Assembly (NCBI GenBank): GCA_963743035.1
Contig: CAVUOB010000001.1
Coordinates: forward strand, 456,823-520,822
From: PALSA-911 sp963743035
Lineage (GTDB): Bacteria; Pseudomonadota; Alphaproteobacteria; Acetobacterales; Acetobacteraceae
Length of the DNA: 64,000 nucleotides
Direction of reading: 5' to 3'
The notes beneath the pieces are model-generated. The model worked only from the letters and a program-made list of their open reading frames with translations. It made no database searches and was not told where the DNA came from. Within the stretch, counting starts at the first letter, position 1, and each line of letters begins with the position of its first letter. The position numbers were made by a program, and so were the translations under genes. Positions 26,367 through 35,371 of the stretch are shown here, in pieces.

Positions 26367-27993
26367 ACTCCTTGTAGCCACCGTTCGCGACTTCGTCGGT
26401 CTTCTTCCGGTAATGGACGCCGTTGCCGTTATAGCCCAGCACGCGGCGCACGCTGCGGCCCTCCACGTTGCGGTTGACACCGGTTTGCCAGGAATCGACC
26501 TTGGAGGAGAGCAGGGGCTCCGATGCCTTGATGACCGTCTCCGTCCACTCCGCCACGTGCTCGGGCCGGGTTTCGACCCGCGTGTATTTGTGGTCCCGCA
26601 TGAACCGCAGCACGCCCGTTTGCCATTCCACGGTGTGTTCGATCGCTCGTGGGATATTTCCCCGCGCCGTATGCGGGCCCAGCACCATCATCATATTGGG
26701 GAAGTCTTCGGCGAGCATGCCCAGATAGGTGCGCGGGCCATCCGCCCAGACATCCTTCAGCCGCACGCCATTCGGGCCGCGGATGTCGATGCGGTCGAAT
26801 GCGCCGGTCACGCCGTCGAAGCCGGTGGCGTAGACCAGTATGTCGAACTCGTGTTCCTTCTCGCTGGTTTTGATGCCGTTCGGCGTGATGCGCTCGATCG
26901 GCGTCTCGTTCACATCCACCAGCAGCACGTTGTCGCGGTTATAGGCTTCGAAATAGCCGCTCTCCAGCGGTACGCGGCGGCTGCCGAAACCGTGGTCTTT
27001 CGGTATAAGCTTGTCGGCGACCTTGGGGTCCTTCACCCGCTGGCGGATCTTCTTTGCGATAAATTCGCTGATCGCGGCGTTGGCGGTCTCGTCAGTCAGG
27101 ATGTCGCGGAAATTGCCCATCCAGATGCCGAAGCCCGGCTCCGCGTACAGCTTTTCCCAGAATGCCTCGCGCTCCTCCGGCGGCACGTCCATCGTCTTGC
27201 GCCGGTCGGCCTCATGGATAAACCAGCTCGGCGTCCCGGCGCAGCGGGCGTAGATCTCGTCGTAGCGGGCCTTGATCGCCTCCATCTCCGCCGTGCTGAT
27301 CGTGGAATTGTGCAAAGGTGCGGCCCAGTTCGGCCGGCGCTGGAACACGGTCAGTTGCTTCGCCTGCTTGGCGATCTCCGGAATTGCCTGGATCGCGGTG
27401 GCCCCGGTGCCGATGATGCCGACGCGCTTGCCAGTGAAATCCACCGGCGTGTGCGGCCAGCGCGCCGGGTGATAGGCCGGGCCGTGGAAACTCTCCATGC
27501 CGGGAATGTTCGGCAAGGTATGCGCGGAGAGGATGCCGATTGCGGTGAACAGGAAGCGTGCGCTGGCCTGCTCCCCGCTTTCCAGGGTCACAATCCATTG
27601 GTTGGCGGCATCATCCCAGTGCGCAGCTTTGACCGTGCTGCGGAATTGCATGTCCCGGCGCAGATCGAACTTGTCCGCCACCAGGTTCAGGTATTCCAGC
27701 GTATCCGGCTGCGGAGAGAAATGCTCCTTCCAGTCCCATTCCTTCAGCAACTCCTCGGAAAACGAATAGCCGTAGGTCCAGCTTTCCGAATCGAAGCGGG
27801 CACCAGGGTAGCGGTTCCAATACCAGGTGCCACCCACGTTGGTGCCAGCCTCGAACACGCGCGCCGTCATGCCCAGCTCACGCAGGCGATAGAGCATGAA
27901 CATGCCGGAAATGCCGGCGCCGATAATGATCGCGTCGAAGTTCGTGGCCTTGGCCGCCTGGGGCCGCTCCGCGACCGCGTGTGTGACATTCAT
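26353..27993 (-). CDS. type I Baeyer-Villiger monooxygenase
   Basis: Predicted 546 aa, typical for cyclohexanone/phenylacetone monooxygenase relatives. The FAD Rossmann motif GAGISG is at 25-30, the Baeyer-Villiger fingerprint FHGPAYHPARWP at 169-180, and the NADPH Rossmann motif GTGATA at 195-200. These enzymes insert oxygen beside a carbonyl, turning ketones into esters or lactones using NADPH and FAD. ATG 27993 follows GGGGAAG. The gene is on the same strand as two oligopeptide-type binding proteins and a dimethylformamidase-like enzyme, but the substrate is not evident. Confidence 0.93.
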   Translation of the reverse strand: MNVTHAVAERPQAAKATNFDAIIIGAGISGMFMLYRLRELGMTARVFEAGTNVGGTWYWNRYPGARFDSESWTYGYSFSEELLKEWDWKEHFSPQPDTLEYLNLVADKFDLRRDMQFRSTVKAAHWDDAANQWIVTLESGEQASARFLFTAIGILSAHTLPNIPGMESFHGPAYHPARWPHTPVDFTGKRVGIIGTGATAIQAIPEIAKQAKQLTVFQRRPNWAAPLHNSTISTAEMEAIKARYDEIYARCAGTPSWFIHEADRRKTMDVPPEEREAFWEKLYAEPGFGIWMGNFRDILTDETANAAISEFIAKKIRQRVKDPKVADKLIPKDHGFGSRRVPLESGYFEAYNRDNVLLVDVNETPIERITPNGIKTSEKEHEFDILVYATGFDGVTGAFDRIDIRGPNGVRLKDVWADGPRTYLGMLAEDFPNMMMVLGPHTARGNIPRAIEHTVEWQTGVLRFMRDHKYTRVETRPEHVAEWTETVIKASEPLLSSKVDSWQTGVNRNVEGRSVRRVLGYNGNGVHYRKKTDEVANGGYKEFTFR

Positions 27994-28344
27994 GTCGTCT
28001 TCCCCGCTCCAATTTCACCGGCCCGGGGCAAACGCACGGGTCGGCTAACCTACTGACGGGTATTTCACGCGCTTTTTGCCGCGATCGCAATCCGTCTCGG
28101 CGGCTTTGTGTTTGTCCCTACCGAAAATCTCATCCTGACTGACGCAGAGCCGTCGAGCGGCCAGGCTCCTGCGCATGCCGGATGTCCTGGGGCTCCTGGC
28201 CGACGGCAGCCCGAATGGCGGCGGCGTCATCCGAAAAGCGGAGAATGAGCGGCTACCAGGCCCACGATTGGCGCGCCAACCGGGCCACGACCCCGAGCGA
28301 CAGGGATCGCGTCGGTTGTCGTCAGGGGCGGGGAGGGCCGGCGA
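27994..28344. other. intergenic region, nothing recognised
   Basis: About 350 bases between the monooxygenase and the dimethylformamidase-like gene, both on the minus strand. Only short frames without ribosome-binding sites are present, and no clear hairpin with a T-run or repeat was seen. Confidence 0.5.
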
Positions 28345-30603
28345 TCAGTCCCCGGCTGCTGGCTGCGGTGGTGGAAACGGCGTGGGATCGGCGAAGCGAC
28401 GCACCACGTTGGTGATCAGCGTGGCCGCCACATTGCCATAGCCGTCGATCGGCAGGGCGCCGATGAAGTTCATTGACCCGACCGAGAAGACCGCGCCGCC
28501 GTTCGGCGTTTCGAAGAAGGTCAGGTCCGAGCGGATGATGTCCTCGCGCTTGCCCGGCCAGGTATGGTCGCGACGCTCCTCGTTGACGGGCTGATAGCTC
28601 GGCTCTTCGAGCACGGCGCGGCCAACGATGATCGCATGCGGCGGCGTGCCGAGCCGGGTGTCGGCACGATCCAGCTCGTGCCCGGCGGCGCCGCCGCCCA
28701 TCAGCCCGCGCTCGCCCAGCAGGCCGCCGGGCCGGGAGCGTTCCTCCATCCCGTTCCGCATGAAAGCAACGCGCGGATCCAGGATGCCGTCCAGGAATGT
28801 GTAAGGGAAACCCATATACTCGCCCTGGGTGCTGAACCCCACGCCAACCAGGGCCTGCGGGGGACGGCCCAGCCTGCGCCACAGGCCGCCATAGGAGCCG
28901 TCATGCGCGTGGTAGCTTTCGCCCGGCAGGGTTTCCCACAGGCGGATGCCACCTTCGGCGCGGCGCAGCTCGAAACTCCACGGCCCGTCCCCGTGCGGCA
29001 CCACCTTCCAGTAGAACCCGTTGCCGCCGAGATACATGAAGCGGCCGCCCTGGCCGATATAGGCGGTGAGCGCGTCCATCGTTTCCGCGGAATGGTATTC
29101 CGGGTGTTGCCCGGTCAGCACCACCGTATATTTGGACAGCAACGCCGCGCCTTCCGCATGGACGTCGTGGTCCGTGATGATTTCGAACGGAATGTCTTTG
29201 CGGGTCAGCAGATCGGTGATGTAGCTGTCGGCCGAGACCCAGTACAGGCCGGAACCGCCTTCGCTTGGGTCGACCAGATGGATCTGGTTCACCCGCTTGT
29301 CGATCAGCGGCCGCCGCATCGTGGACATCACCACGCCGCTGCCGTCCGAGTGCAAATTGTACGGACTGACCCCGTATTCCGGGTGCCCGTCCGGCGCCTG
29401 GGCCAGGGCGCCCCAGGCCAGCGAGCGGTCGGTGATCAGGGCCTGCCGTCCGGCCTTCTGGAACTGGCTGTACACCGTATAGCTGAAGGTGGGCGCGAGG
29501 AAGGCGACCTTCGCCTGCGATCCCGGCACCTTCGCGCGGATGTAGAAGACGATGTTGTCGCGCGCGCCGTCCTTCTCCAGATGCAGAGCATAGACGCCGC
29601 TGGTCCAGTCCTCGGGCACGACGAAGCTCAAGGACGGGCGCCACCCGGCGTCGCCGATATCGTCGTCGTGGAAATGGATCGCGCCGTACTGCGCCGGATC
29701 CTCGGTCCAGCGGTGTACGTCGCCGCGCCAGTTCGATCCGGTCATCGCCCGCGTCGGCAGATTGACCAGCCTGCCGTGCAGCCCGGCCGGCCCGGCATCC
29801 TCCACCACATCCGTCTGCATGGCGCGGGAAAAATCCCAGGCGGCAATCGGTGCGGCCCCCACGACGGCGACGCCGCTGCGCTGGGCGGCGAGCAGGTCGG
29901 CCAGGGCAGGGGCCCCGGACAGGATGCGCGGACGCTCGATCTTGCCGTTGTAGCGCGCGACCGGGGCGGCGCTTCGGTCCGCGGCGATGGCGGCCGCGCC
30001 CGAGCCCGCCAGCCCTCCGGTGATGCCCCCCGCCGGCCCGCCGGCAACGGTGGTGTCGCACGCGGCCGCCTCGTCGAGGTCCAGGCGCGGGGCGTGCGGG
30101 GCCTGGCCCAGCAGCAATCGGCCGCTTGCGGGGTCGAGCACGCAGGCGATGTCGTGCCAGGCGCGCTCCGTCAGCCGCGTGCCGGTGCGGAGTTCCCGTG
30201 TGCCCATTGCGGTGGCGAGGCGGCAGAACGCGCCGTCCGGTCCGATCCCAAGGGTCAGCGATCCCGCCGTCCCGGCCCAGGAGAGCACCGCCTGTTCCCC
30301 CGCGCCGATCCGCGTCGGCCAGATCGTGGCGGCGAAGGCGATCCCGCCCGGCGGCAGGTCGATCCCGGGGATATCGGCCCAGGAGCCAAGATGGATGTCC
30401 TGCTGCTCGCCCACGTGCTCCCCTTCCAGCGCCGAGGTCACCGGTACCTCGCGGTAGCCGGGACCGGCCGGGTTGGGATCGCCGCAGATCACGCGCGCCA
30501 CGCGGGCGCGGTAACGCCCGCCACCCCGCACACCGATCATGAAGTTGAGTGTTTCGCCGGGGCGGGCGCTCCAGCGGTCGACATAGCCGGTGATGGGAAG
30601 CAT
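28345..30603 (-). CDS. N,N-dimethylformamidase large-subunit-like protein
   Basis: Predicted 752 aa, close to the length of the DMFase large subunit. The N-terminal half is beta-rich with a LamG-like region (about 85-280); the C-terminal half has the dimethylformamidase domain with YGVSPYNLHSDGSG (from 410), FEIITDHDVHAEG (473-485), LTGQHPEYHS (496-505) and FMYLGGNGFYW. In the known enzyme a mononuclear iron is held by two Tyr and one Glu; Tyr410 or Tyr415 and Glu502 are candidates here by inference. No small-subunit gene is adjacent. Close relatives act on unknown amides, so the substrate need not be dimethylformamide. The ATG 30603 has AGGA upstream. Confidence 0.8.
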   Translation of the reverse strand: MLPITGYVDRWSARPGETLNFMIGVRGGGRYRARVARVICGDPNPAGPGYREVPVTSALEGEHVGEQQDIHLGSWADIPGIDLPPGGIAFAATIWPTRIGAGEQAVLSWAGTAGSLTLGIGPDGAFCRLATAMGTRELRTGTRLTERAWHDIACVLDPASGRLLLGQAPHAPRLDLDEAAACDTTVAGGPAGGITGGLAGSGAAAIAADRSAAPVARYNGKIERPRILSGAPALADLLAAQRSGVAVVGAAPIAAWDFSRAMQTDVVEDAGPAGLHGRLVNLPTRAMTGSNWRGDVHRWTEDPAQYGAIHFHDDDIGDAGWRPSLSFVVPEDWTSGVYALHLEKDGARDNIVFYIRAKVPGSQAKVAFLAPTFSYTVYSQFQKAGRQALITDRSLAWGALAQAPDGHPEYGVSPYNLHSDGSGVVMSTMRRPLIDKRVNQIHLVDPSEGGSGLYWVSADSYITDLLTRKDIPFEIITDHDVHAEGAALLSKYTVVLTGQHPEYHSAETMDALTAYIGQGGRFMYLGGNGFYWKVVPHGDGPWSFELRRAEGGIRLWETLPGESYHAHDGSYGGLWRRLGRPPQALVGVGFSTQGEYMGFPYTFLDGILDPRVAFMRNGMEERSRPGGLLGERGLMGGGAAGHELDRADTRLGTPPHAIIVGRAVLEEPSYQPVNEERRDHTWPGKREDIIRSDLTFFETPNGGAVFSVGSMNFIGALPIDGYGNVAATLITNVVRRFADPTPFPPPQPAAGD

Positions 30604-30616
30604 GCGGGTCCTTGCT

Positions 30617-32236
30617 TCAGGCGCGGCGAACGTTCCAGAACAGCGGCAGACCCTTCAGGACGCCGGTAAACTCCTTTCTGTACGCGGTCGGCTGATAGAA
30701 CAAGCCGAGCGGCACATAGGGCGCGTCGATGAAAGCCTGGCGCTGGGCCTCGATTCCGATCGCCTTCCGCGCCGCCGCATCGGGAGCGTCGAACCAGGCG
30801 TTGCGCAGTTTTTCCAGTTCCGGGCTGGTGGACCAGCCGAACGTCGCCTTGTCGCCGCTGCCGCGCAGAAAATTATGTGCCGAGGGATCGAGCTGCGTCA
30901 CCCCGGCCGAGTAGGTGCAGAACGCGTTGTAGCCGCCCTTTTCCGGCGTTTCGCGATTGCCCATGCGGCGCAGCATGCTGCCCCAGTCCATCACCTGGTA
31001 GTCCAGGTTCATGTCCAGCTTGCGGAACATGTCGGCCGCGACCTCGCTCATCGCGTTGATCGCCGGGAAGTCGGAAGGCGCCATCAGCAGCACTTTCTCG
31101 CCTTTGTATCCCGCGGCCTTCAGCGCCTTCTTCGAGTCCTCGATGCTGGTCGTGCCGGCCAGCGCCGCCATGCCCTCGTCATTGGCCATGACGCCGCCGG
31201 GTGCGAAGAAACCTATGCCGGACTTCCACAGGCTCTGATCCTCGCCGGCCACCGCGCCCATGAAGTCGCGTTGCCGTACCGCCCCCAGCACGGCGCGCCG
31301 GATCGCCGGATTGTCGAACGGCGGCTGCGTGTGGTTGAAGCGCAGCACGCCGATATTGCCGTACGGGTCCAGCACCTCCACCGTCAGGCGCGGGTTGCGC
31401 TTCAGCGTCGGCAACAGGTCGGCGATCGGCTGGTCCCACCAATCCACCTCGCCCTGCTGCAGTGCGGCCGCGGCGGTCGAGGCGTCGGGGATCACCCGCC
31501 ATTCAACCCGGTCCATATAGGCGATCTTCGGACCGGCCAGCAGGCTCGGCGTGCCCTCCGGCCGCGGCACATAGCCGGCGAATTTCTCGTAGACGAGCAG
31601 GGCGCCCGGCACGTGCTGGTCGGCGCGAAAACGGAATGGGCCGCTGCCCACGATTTCCTTCACCGGCATCGCGCTGTCGGTGATGGCCAGCCGTTCCGGC
31701 ATGATGAAGGCGACGATCGCGCCCACCTTGCCCAGCGCCTGCGGCAGCAGCGGAAAGGGACGCTTCAGCTGCCAGCGGATCGTCCGGTCGTCGGGGGCGG
31801 ACAGCTCGTCCACGGCCAGCATCAGCGAATTGCCGAACGCGTCCCGGCTCGCCCATCGCTTCAGGCTCGCCACCACGTCGCGGCCGCGCACCGGCTCACC
31901 GTCGTGGAATTTCAGCCCGTCGCGCAGGGTCATGGTCACCAGCTTGCCGTCATTCTCCACGGTATGCCCCGCCACCATCTGGGGCTGGATTTTGCCCTCC
32001 AGATCGATGCCGTACAGCGTGTCGAAAAGCAGGAAGCCATGGTTGCGGTTCACCAGGCCGGTGGTGATGATCGGGTCCAGGATCGCCGCATCCGCCTGCG
32101 GCACGAAGCGCAGCGTGCTGGCCGCAACGGCCTGGGTCCGCCCGATCCGCGGCGCAGCGAGCAACCCGGTGGCCGCGCCCAACCCCGCGCTCAACCCGGC
32201 GCCCAGCGTGGAACGAAGCATATCACGACGAAGCAT
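30617..32236 (-). CDS. ABC transporter substrate-binding protein, SBP_bac_5 type (second copy)
   Basis: Predicted 539 aa. A twin-arginine-like signal (MLRRDMLRSTLGAGLSAGLG) is followed by the family pattern LRDGLKFHDGEPVRGRDVVASL, IVGSGPFRF and VLRFNHTQPPFDNPAIRRAV. Two ATGs lie six bases apart; AGGAG sits directly against the first, so the second (32236), with a proper six-base gap, is preferred. It ends 13 bases before the dimethylformamidase-like gene, so the two are probably co-transcribed. It resembles the protein at 24413-25996 along its length. Confidence 0.88.
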   Translation of the reverse strand: MLRRDMLRSTLGAGLSAGLGAATGLLAAPRIGRTQAVAASTLRFVPQADAAILDPIITTGLVNRNHGFLLFDTLYGIDLEGKIQPQMVAGHTVENDGKLVTMTLRDGLKFHDGEPVRGRDVVASLKRWASRDAFGNSLMLAVDELSAPDDRTIRWQLKRPFPLLPQALGKVGAIVAFIMPERLAITDSAMPVKEIVGSGPFRFRADQHVPGALLVYEKFAGYVPRPEGTPSLLAGPKIAYMDRVEWRVIPDASTAAAALQQGEVDWWDQPIADLLPTLKRNPRLTVEVLDPYGNIGVLRFNHTQPPFDNPAIRRAVLGAVRQRDFMGAVAGEDQSLWKSGIGFFAPGGVMANDEGMAALAGTTSIEDSKKALKAAGYKGEKVLLMAPSDFPAINAMSEVAADMFRKLDMNLDYQVMDWGSMLRRMGNRETPEKGGYNAFCTYSAGVTQLDPSAHNFLRGSGDKATFGWSTSPELEKLRNAWFDAPDAAARKAIGIEAQRQAFIDAPYVPLGLFYQPTAYRKEFTGVLKGLPLFWNVRRA

Positions 32237-32273
32237 GGGCATCTCCTGGATGAGGGCAGAGAAAGGCGGTCGG

Positions 32274-33665
32274 CTATTCCGCAGCGGCGCGATGGCCCAG
32301 CCCGGCCTCGACGCCGCGCAACGTGCGGGCGAACAGGTCGAGCGCCTCGTCCACGCCCGCTTCGTCAATGATCAATGGCGGGCAGAACCCGATCGTGTCG
32401 CCCATGGCGCGGATGATCAGGCCGTTGGCGATCGCCTGGGCGTCAAAGGCGGCGCCGACCGTCATCGCGGGATCGAAGGCGGTCCTTGTCGCGGGCTCGG
32501 CCACCAACTCGACCGCGACCATCAGGCCTTCACCGCGCACCTGGCCGACGATGCCAGACTCCGCGGCAATCGCCTGCAGCCCCGCTTTCAGCCGCGCGCC
32601 CATGCGGCGGACATGCGGGACGACGTCCATTTCCTCGTAGATGCGCAATGTCTCCAGCGCGATCGCCACGCCGACGGGATGGCCGGAATTGGTGAAGCCA
32701 TGGCCGAACAACTCGCCACCCTCGTTCATGCGGGTCAGCGCGTCGCGCACCGGCCGGCCCAGCAGCACGGCCGAGATCGGGAAGTAGGAACTGGATATGC
32801 CCTTGGCCATCGCCATCATATCGGGCGTCATGCCCACGGTCTGGCTGCCCCACCAGTTGCCGGTGCGCCCGAAGCCGCATACCACCTCGTCCGCCAGCAC
32901 CAGGATGTCGTGCCGGCGCAGTACCGCCTCGATCTTGGCGAAATAACCGGCGGGCGGCACGATGACGCCGCCCCCGGCATTGATCGGCTCGGCGATGAAG
33001 GCGGCGATACTGTCCGCGCCCTCGTCCTCGATCATCCGCTCCAGTTCCGCGGCCAGCCGGGTCGTGAACCCGTCCTCGGTCTCGCCGGGCAGCATGCCGT
33101 GATAGGCATCGGGGCACAGCGTGTGCAGGAAGCCCGGCAAGGGCAGGCCGAACTCCCGATGCATGCGCGGCAGGCCGCACATGGAGGCGGCGACGATGGT
33201 GGAGCCATGGAAGCCGCGATCGCGGGAAATGATCTTGCGCTTGCCGGGCTTGCCGCGCGCCGCGTGATATACCCAGGCGAGCTTGACCATGGTCTCGGTC
33301 GCTTCGGAGCCGGAGGTGGCGAAATAGGCCTGCGCGTCCGGGATCGGCGACAGGGCAACCAGGCGCTCGGCCAGGTCGATCGTGGCATCCGGGGTCTTGT
33401 GGTTGAAGGTGTGGTAGAAGCCGAACTTGTCATAGGCTTTCGCAGCGGCCGCCTTCAGCCGTGCGTCGGAAAAGCCGAGCGACGTACACCACAGCCCTGC
33501 CATCGCCTCCAGATAACGCTTGCCGTTGGCGTCGAAGACGTAGATGCCCTCGCCGCGTGTCATGATCAGTGGCCCGCGTTTTGCATGCAGGGTGGGATTG
33601 GTCTGTGAGTGCAGGTGGAACAGAACGTCCCGCGCTTCCATCGAATTCGGCTTCGGTTGCGACAC
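32274..33665 (-). CDS. class III pyridoxal-phosphate aminotransferase
   Basis: Predicted 463 aa, of the omega-amino acid/pyruvate aminotransferase group. Visible are PNSMEARDVLFHLHSQTN at the N-terminus, the cofactor loop ATSGSEATE, LADEVVCGFGRTG with the cofactor-binding Asp259, and the catalytic Lys288 in MAKGISSSY. GTG 33665 is preferred: AGGAG lies ten bases upstream and it includes the family N-terminal motif, which the ATG at 33641 would cut. It would move an amino group between an amine or beta/omega-amino acid and pyruvate or another oxoacid. It is divergent from a GntR gene across a control region that includes three 17-bp repeats. Confidence 0.88.
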   Translation of the reverse strand: MSQPKPNSMEARDVLFHLHSQTNPTLHAKRGPLIMTRGEGIYVFDANGKRYLEAMAGLWCTSLGFSDARLKAAAAKAYDKFGFYHTFNHKTPDATIDLAERLVALSPIPDAQAYFATSGSEATETMVKLAWVYHAARGKPGKRKIISRDRGFHGSTIVAASMCGLPRMHREFGLPLPGFLHTLCPDAYHGMLPGETEDGFTTRLAAELERMIEDEGADSIAAFIAEPINAGGGVIVPPAGYFAKIEAVLRRHDILVLADEVVCGFGRTGNWWGSQTVGMTPDMMAMAKGISSSYFPISAVLLGRPVRDALTRMNEGGELFGHGFTNSGHPVGVAIALETLRIYEEMDVVPHVRRMGARLKAGLQAIAAESGIVGQVRGEGLMVAVELVAEPATRTAFDPAMTVGAAFDAQAIANGLIIRAMGDTIGFCPPLIIDEAGVDEALDLFARTLRGVEAGLGHRAAAE

Positions 33666-33681
33666 GCGATGGGCACTCCTG

Positions 33682-33732
33682 TTCACAGGGCAAACGGCTT
33701 CACAGGCCAAACGGCTTCACAGGGCAAACGGC
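33682..33732. repeat. 17-bp tandem repeat, three copies
   Basis: Three head-to-tail units of TTCACAGGGCAAACGGC at 33682-33698, 33699-33715 and 33716-33732; the middle unit has one G-to-C change. They lie just upstream of the aminotransferase start, in the gap shared with the divergent GntR gene. Confidence 0.9.
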
Positions 33733-33756
33733 CACTACCTGGCCGAACGGCAGAAT

Positions 33757-33767
33757 TGGTCTTACCA
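33757..33767. promoter_or_regulatory. FadR/GntR-type operator candidate
   Basis: TGGTCTTACCA fits the TGGTNNNACCA pattern bound by FadR-subfamily GntR regulators. It lies between the aminotransferase and the FadR-like gene itself, about 70 bases before ATG 33839, so autoregulation plus control of the aminotransferase operon is plausible. Confidence 0.5.
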
Positions 33768-33838
33768 GATTGGCTTGACCAGTATCAGGGCGTCATTCCA
33801 GGCTTGTCAAACCGAAATCGGCGCTGTTTGTAGTTGCC

Positions 33839-34591
33839 ATGCTCCCCGCTTCCTCTGTCTCGCCGACGCGCAGCTTCGAGATCGTGGCACGGCAGATCAC
33901 CGCGCTGGTCCAGGCCGAGTATGCCGTGGGGCAGCGCCTGCCGGCCGAACGCGACCTGGCGAAACGGTTCGGCGTGTCGCGACCGACGATCCGTGAGGCG
34001 ATCCTGTCGCTGCAGATGGCCGGTCTGCTCAAGGTCCGCCACAACAGCGGCGCCTATGTCGTCAGCCATCGCGCAGCGGTGGAGATGCAGACCCTGAAGG
34101 GGTTCGGGCCGTTCGAAAACGTTCAGGCCCGCCAGCTGGTGGAGCCGCAAATCGCGGCCCTCGCGGCCCAAGCCGCATCGGATATGCAGCTTGCGCAAAT
34201 GGCCGAAACCTTGGCCACGATGCGGCGCGAACACGCGCTGGGCCGCGACGCCGATTCCGCCGACCACCGTTTCCACATCCTGCTCGCCGAAGCGACCGGC
34301 AATGGCGTGCTGGTCTCCCTGTCCGATTCCCTGTGGCGGGGCCAGATCGAATCACAGATCTGGCAGGACATTCGCAGCTACATGCCGATGGAAAGCTACC
34401 GCCCGACCTGGCTGCGCGACCACGAGGCGATCTTCCGTGCGGTGGAGGAGCGCAACGCCCGGCGGGCGGCGGCTGCGATGACGAAGCATCTTGGCAATAT
34501 CCGCGATGCGTTGATGTCGAGCACGAACGGCCAGACGATCGCCCGCATCAAGGGCAACGTGCCGGCTGATGCCAAGGGGCGGAAACCCTGA
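33839..34591 (+). CDS. GntR-family regulator, FadR/FCD subfamily
   Basis: Predicted 250 aa. The N-terminal winged helix reads RLPAERDLAKRFGVSRPTIREAI (residues about 33-55). The all-helical FCD domain follows with DHRFHILLAEATGN and HEAIFRAVEERN, whose Asp and His residues form the usual metal site. FCD regulators respond to carboxylic acids or amino acids and repress nearby genes. It faces the aminotransferase gene across a 173-base region carrying the candidate operator and the 17-bp repeats. Its own 3' end is followed by two stem-loops. Confidence 0.9.
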   Translation: MLPASSVSPTRSFEIVARQITALVQAEYAVGQRLPAERDLAKRFGVSRPTIREAILSLQMAGLLKVRHNSGAYVVSHRAAVEMQTLKGFGPFENVQARQLVEPQIAALAAQAASDMQLAQMAETLATMRREHALGRDADSADHRFHILLAEATGNGVLVSLSDSLWRGQIESQIWQDIRSYMPMESYRPTWLRDHEAIFRAVEERNARRAAAAMTKHLGNIRDALMSSTNGQTIARIKGNVPADAKGRKP

Positions 34592-34901
34592 TCCCTTCGG
34601 CGCGGCCTGGCAGGTCTGCGATGGCCCGCGGAAAAACTGACCGGTTCGCCGCCCGTGTCGATCAGTGCCGTCATCCCCGGCGTCACGCGCTTGCCGTGTT
34701 GAGACATATAGCCCGTGACCTGCCCCCCTGATCGGGGAGTTGATCGCCTTGCTCAAGGCGTCTGGGATCGGGTCAGAAAATGCCCCCGGACGGGGCGAAC
34801 CTGGATGAGGCCGTTCTTGAGTTGTCCGTCAGCTCGGTAAAGGAGGCTCCAGGGGCAGAGCCCCTCCTGGGGTTTGGGGCGAAGCCCCAACCTTGCCTTC
34901 T
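34592..34901. other. convergent intergenic region
   Basis: About 310 bases between the convergent GntR and DUF35 genes. The right part holds two GC-rich stem-loops; the rest has no recognisable gene. Confidence 0.5.
34851..34890. terminator. two adjacent GC-rich stem-loops, probable bidirectional terminator
   Basis: First hairpin AGGGGC-AGA-GCCCCT at 34851-34865, second TTGGGGC-GAA-GCCCCAA at 34874-34890. They sit between the ends of two convergent genes. The second ends next to a CTT-rich stretch but lacks a clean T-run. The form resembles dispersed extragenic palindromes seen in GC-rich alphaproteobacteria. Confidence 0.5.
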
Positions 34902-35357
34902 TCAAGCGGCCGGTTCGAACCAGAAATCCAGCACGTCGCCGGTGCGGTGTTCGGCGAATTTGGTGATCACCCGCGTGCCGATGGCCAGTTTCTTCGCGGC
35001 CTGGTCGGCATCCGACAGGTCCACGCCGCGGAAGAAGCCGCCGATGGCGGTGTCGGCGCCGTCCAGCATCACATAGCCGAAGGCGTAGGGCGGCGGGGGC
35101 AGGCCCTGGAACGAGGCATAGACCATGGTGAAGGCCTCGATCTGGCCGCCCGGGCCGACCTCGACCCAGTCCGTCGTCGGTTCCAGCGTCTGGTCGGAAA
35201 AGGCGCGCGGTGGCACCAGCACGCGGCCTGATTTGGCGTCGCGCTTGCCGTATAGTTTCGCATGGTCGCGCAGCTGGACGAAGAACCAGCTCGCGGTCTC
35301 CCCCAGCGCGTGGTTGTAGGTGATGTTCCAGCTTTCCTGGCGTGTCAGCAGTTCCAT
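34902..35357 (-). CDS. DUF35 OB-fold protein without zinc-ribbon cysteines
   Basis: Predicted 151 aa. The order LYGKRDAKSGRVLVPPRAF then DWVEVGPGGQIEAFTMVY is the DUF35 pattern: a short N-terminal zinc-ribbon region followed by an OB fold. Family members usually have four Cys in the ribbon; this protein contains no Cys at all. DUF35 proteins form complexes with thiolase-like enzymes, including aldolases of steroid side-chain degradation. Its position directly after two thiolase-like genes fits that role. ATG 35357 has AAGGG upstream. Confidence 0.82.
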   Translation of the reverse strand: MELLTRQESWNITYNHALGETASWFFVQLRDHAKLYGKRDAKSGRVLVPPRAFSDQTLEPTTDWVEVGPGGQIEAFTMVYASFQGLPPPPYAFGYVMLDGADTAIGGFFRGVDLSDADQAAKKLAIGTRVITKFAEHRTGDVLDFWFEPAA

Positions 35358-35371
35358 TGTGATGATCCCTT

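Noticed and set aside
33682..33732. A CRISPR array
   Set aside because: The 17-bp units are directly adjacent with no spacers, and no cas gene is present.
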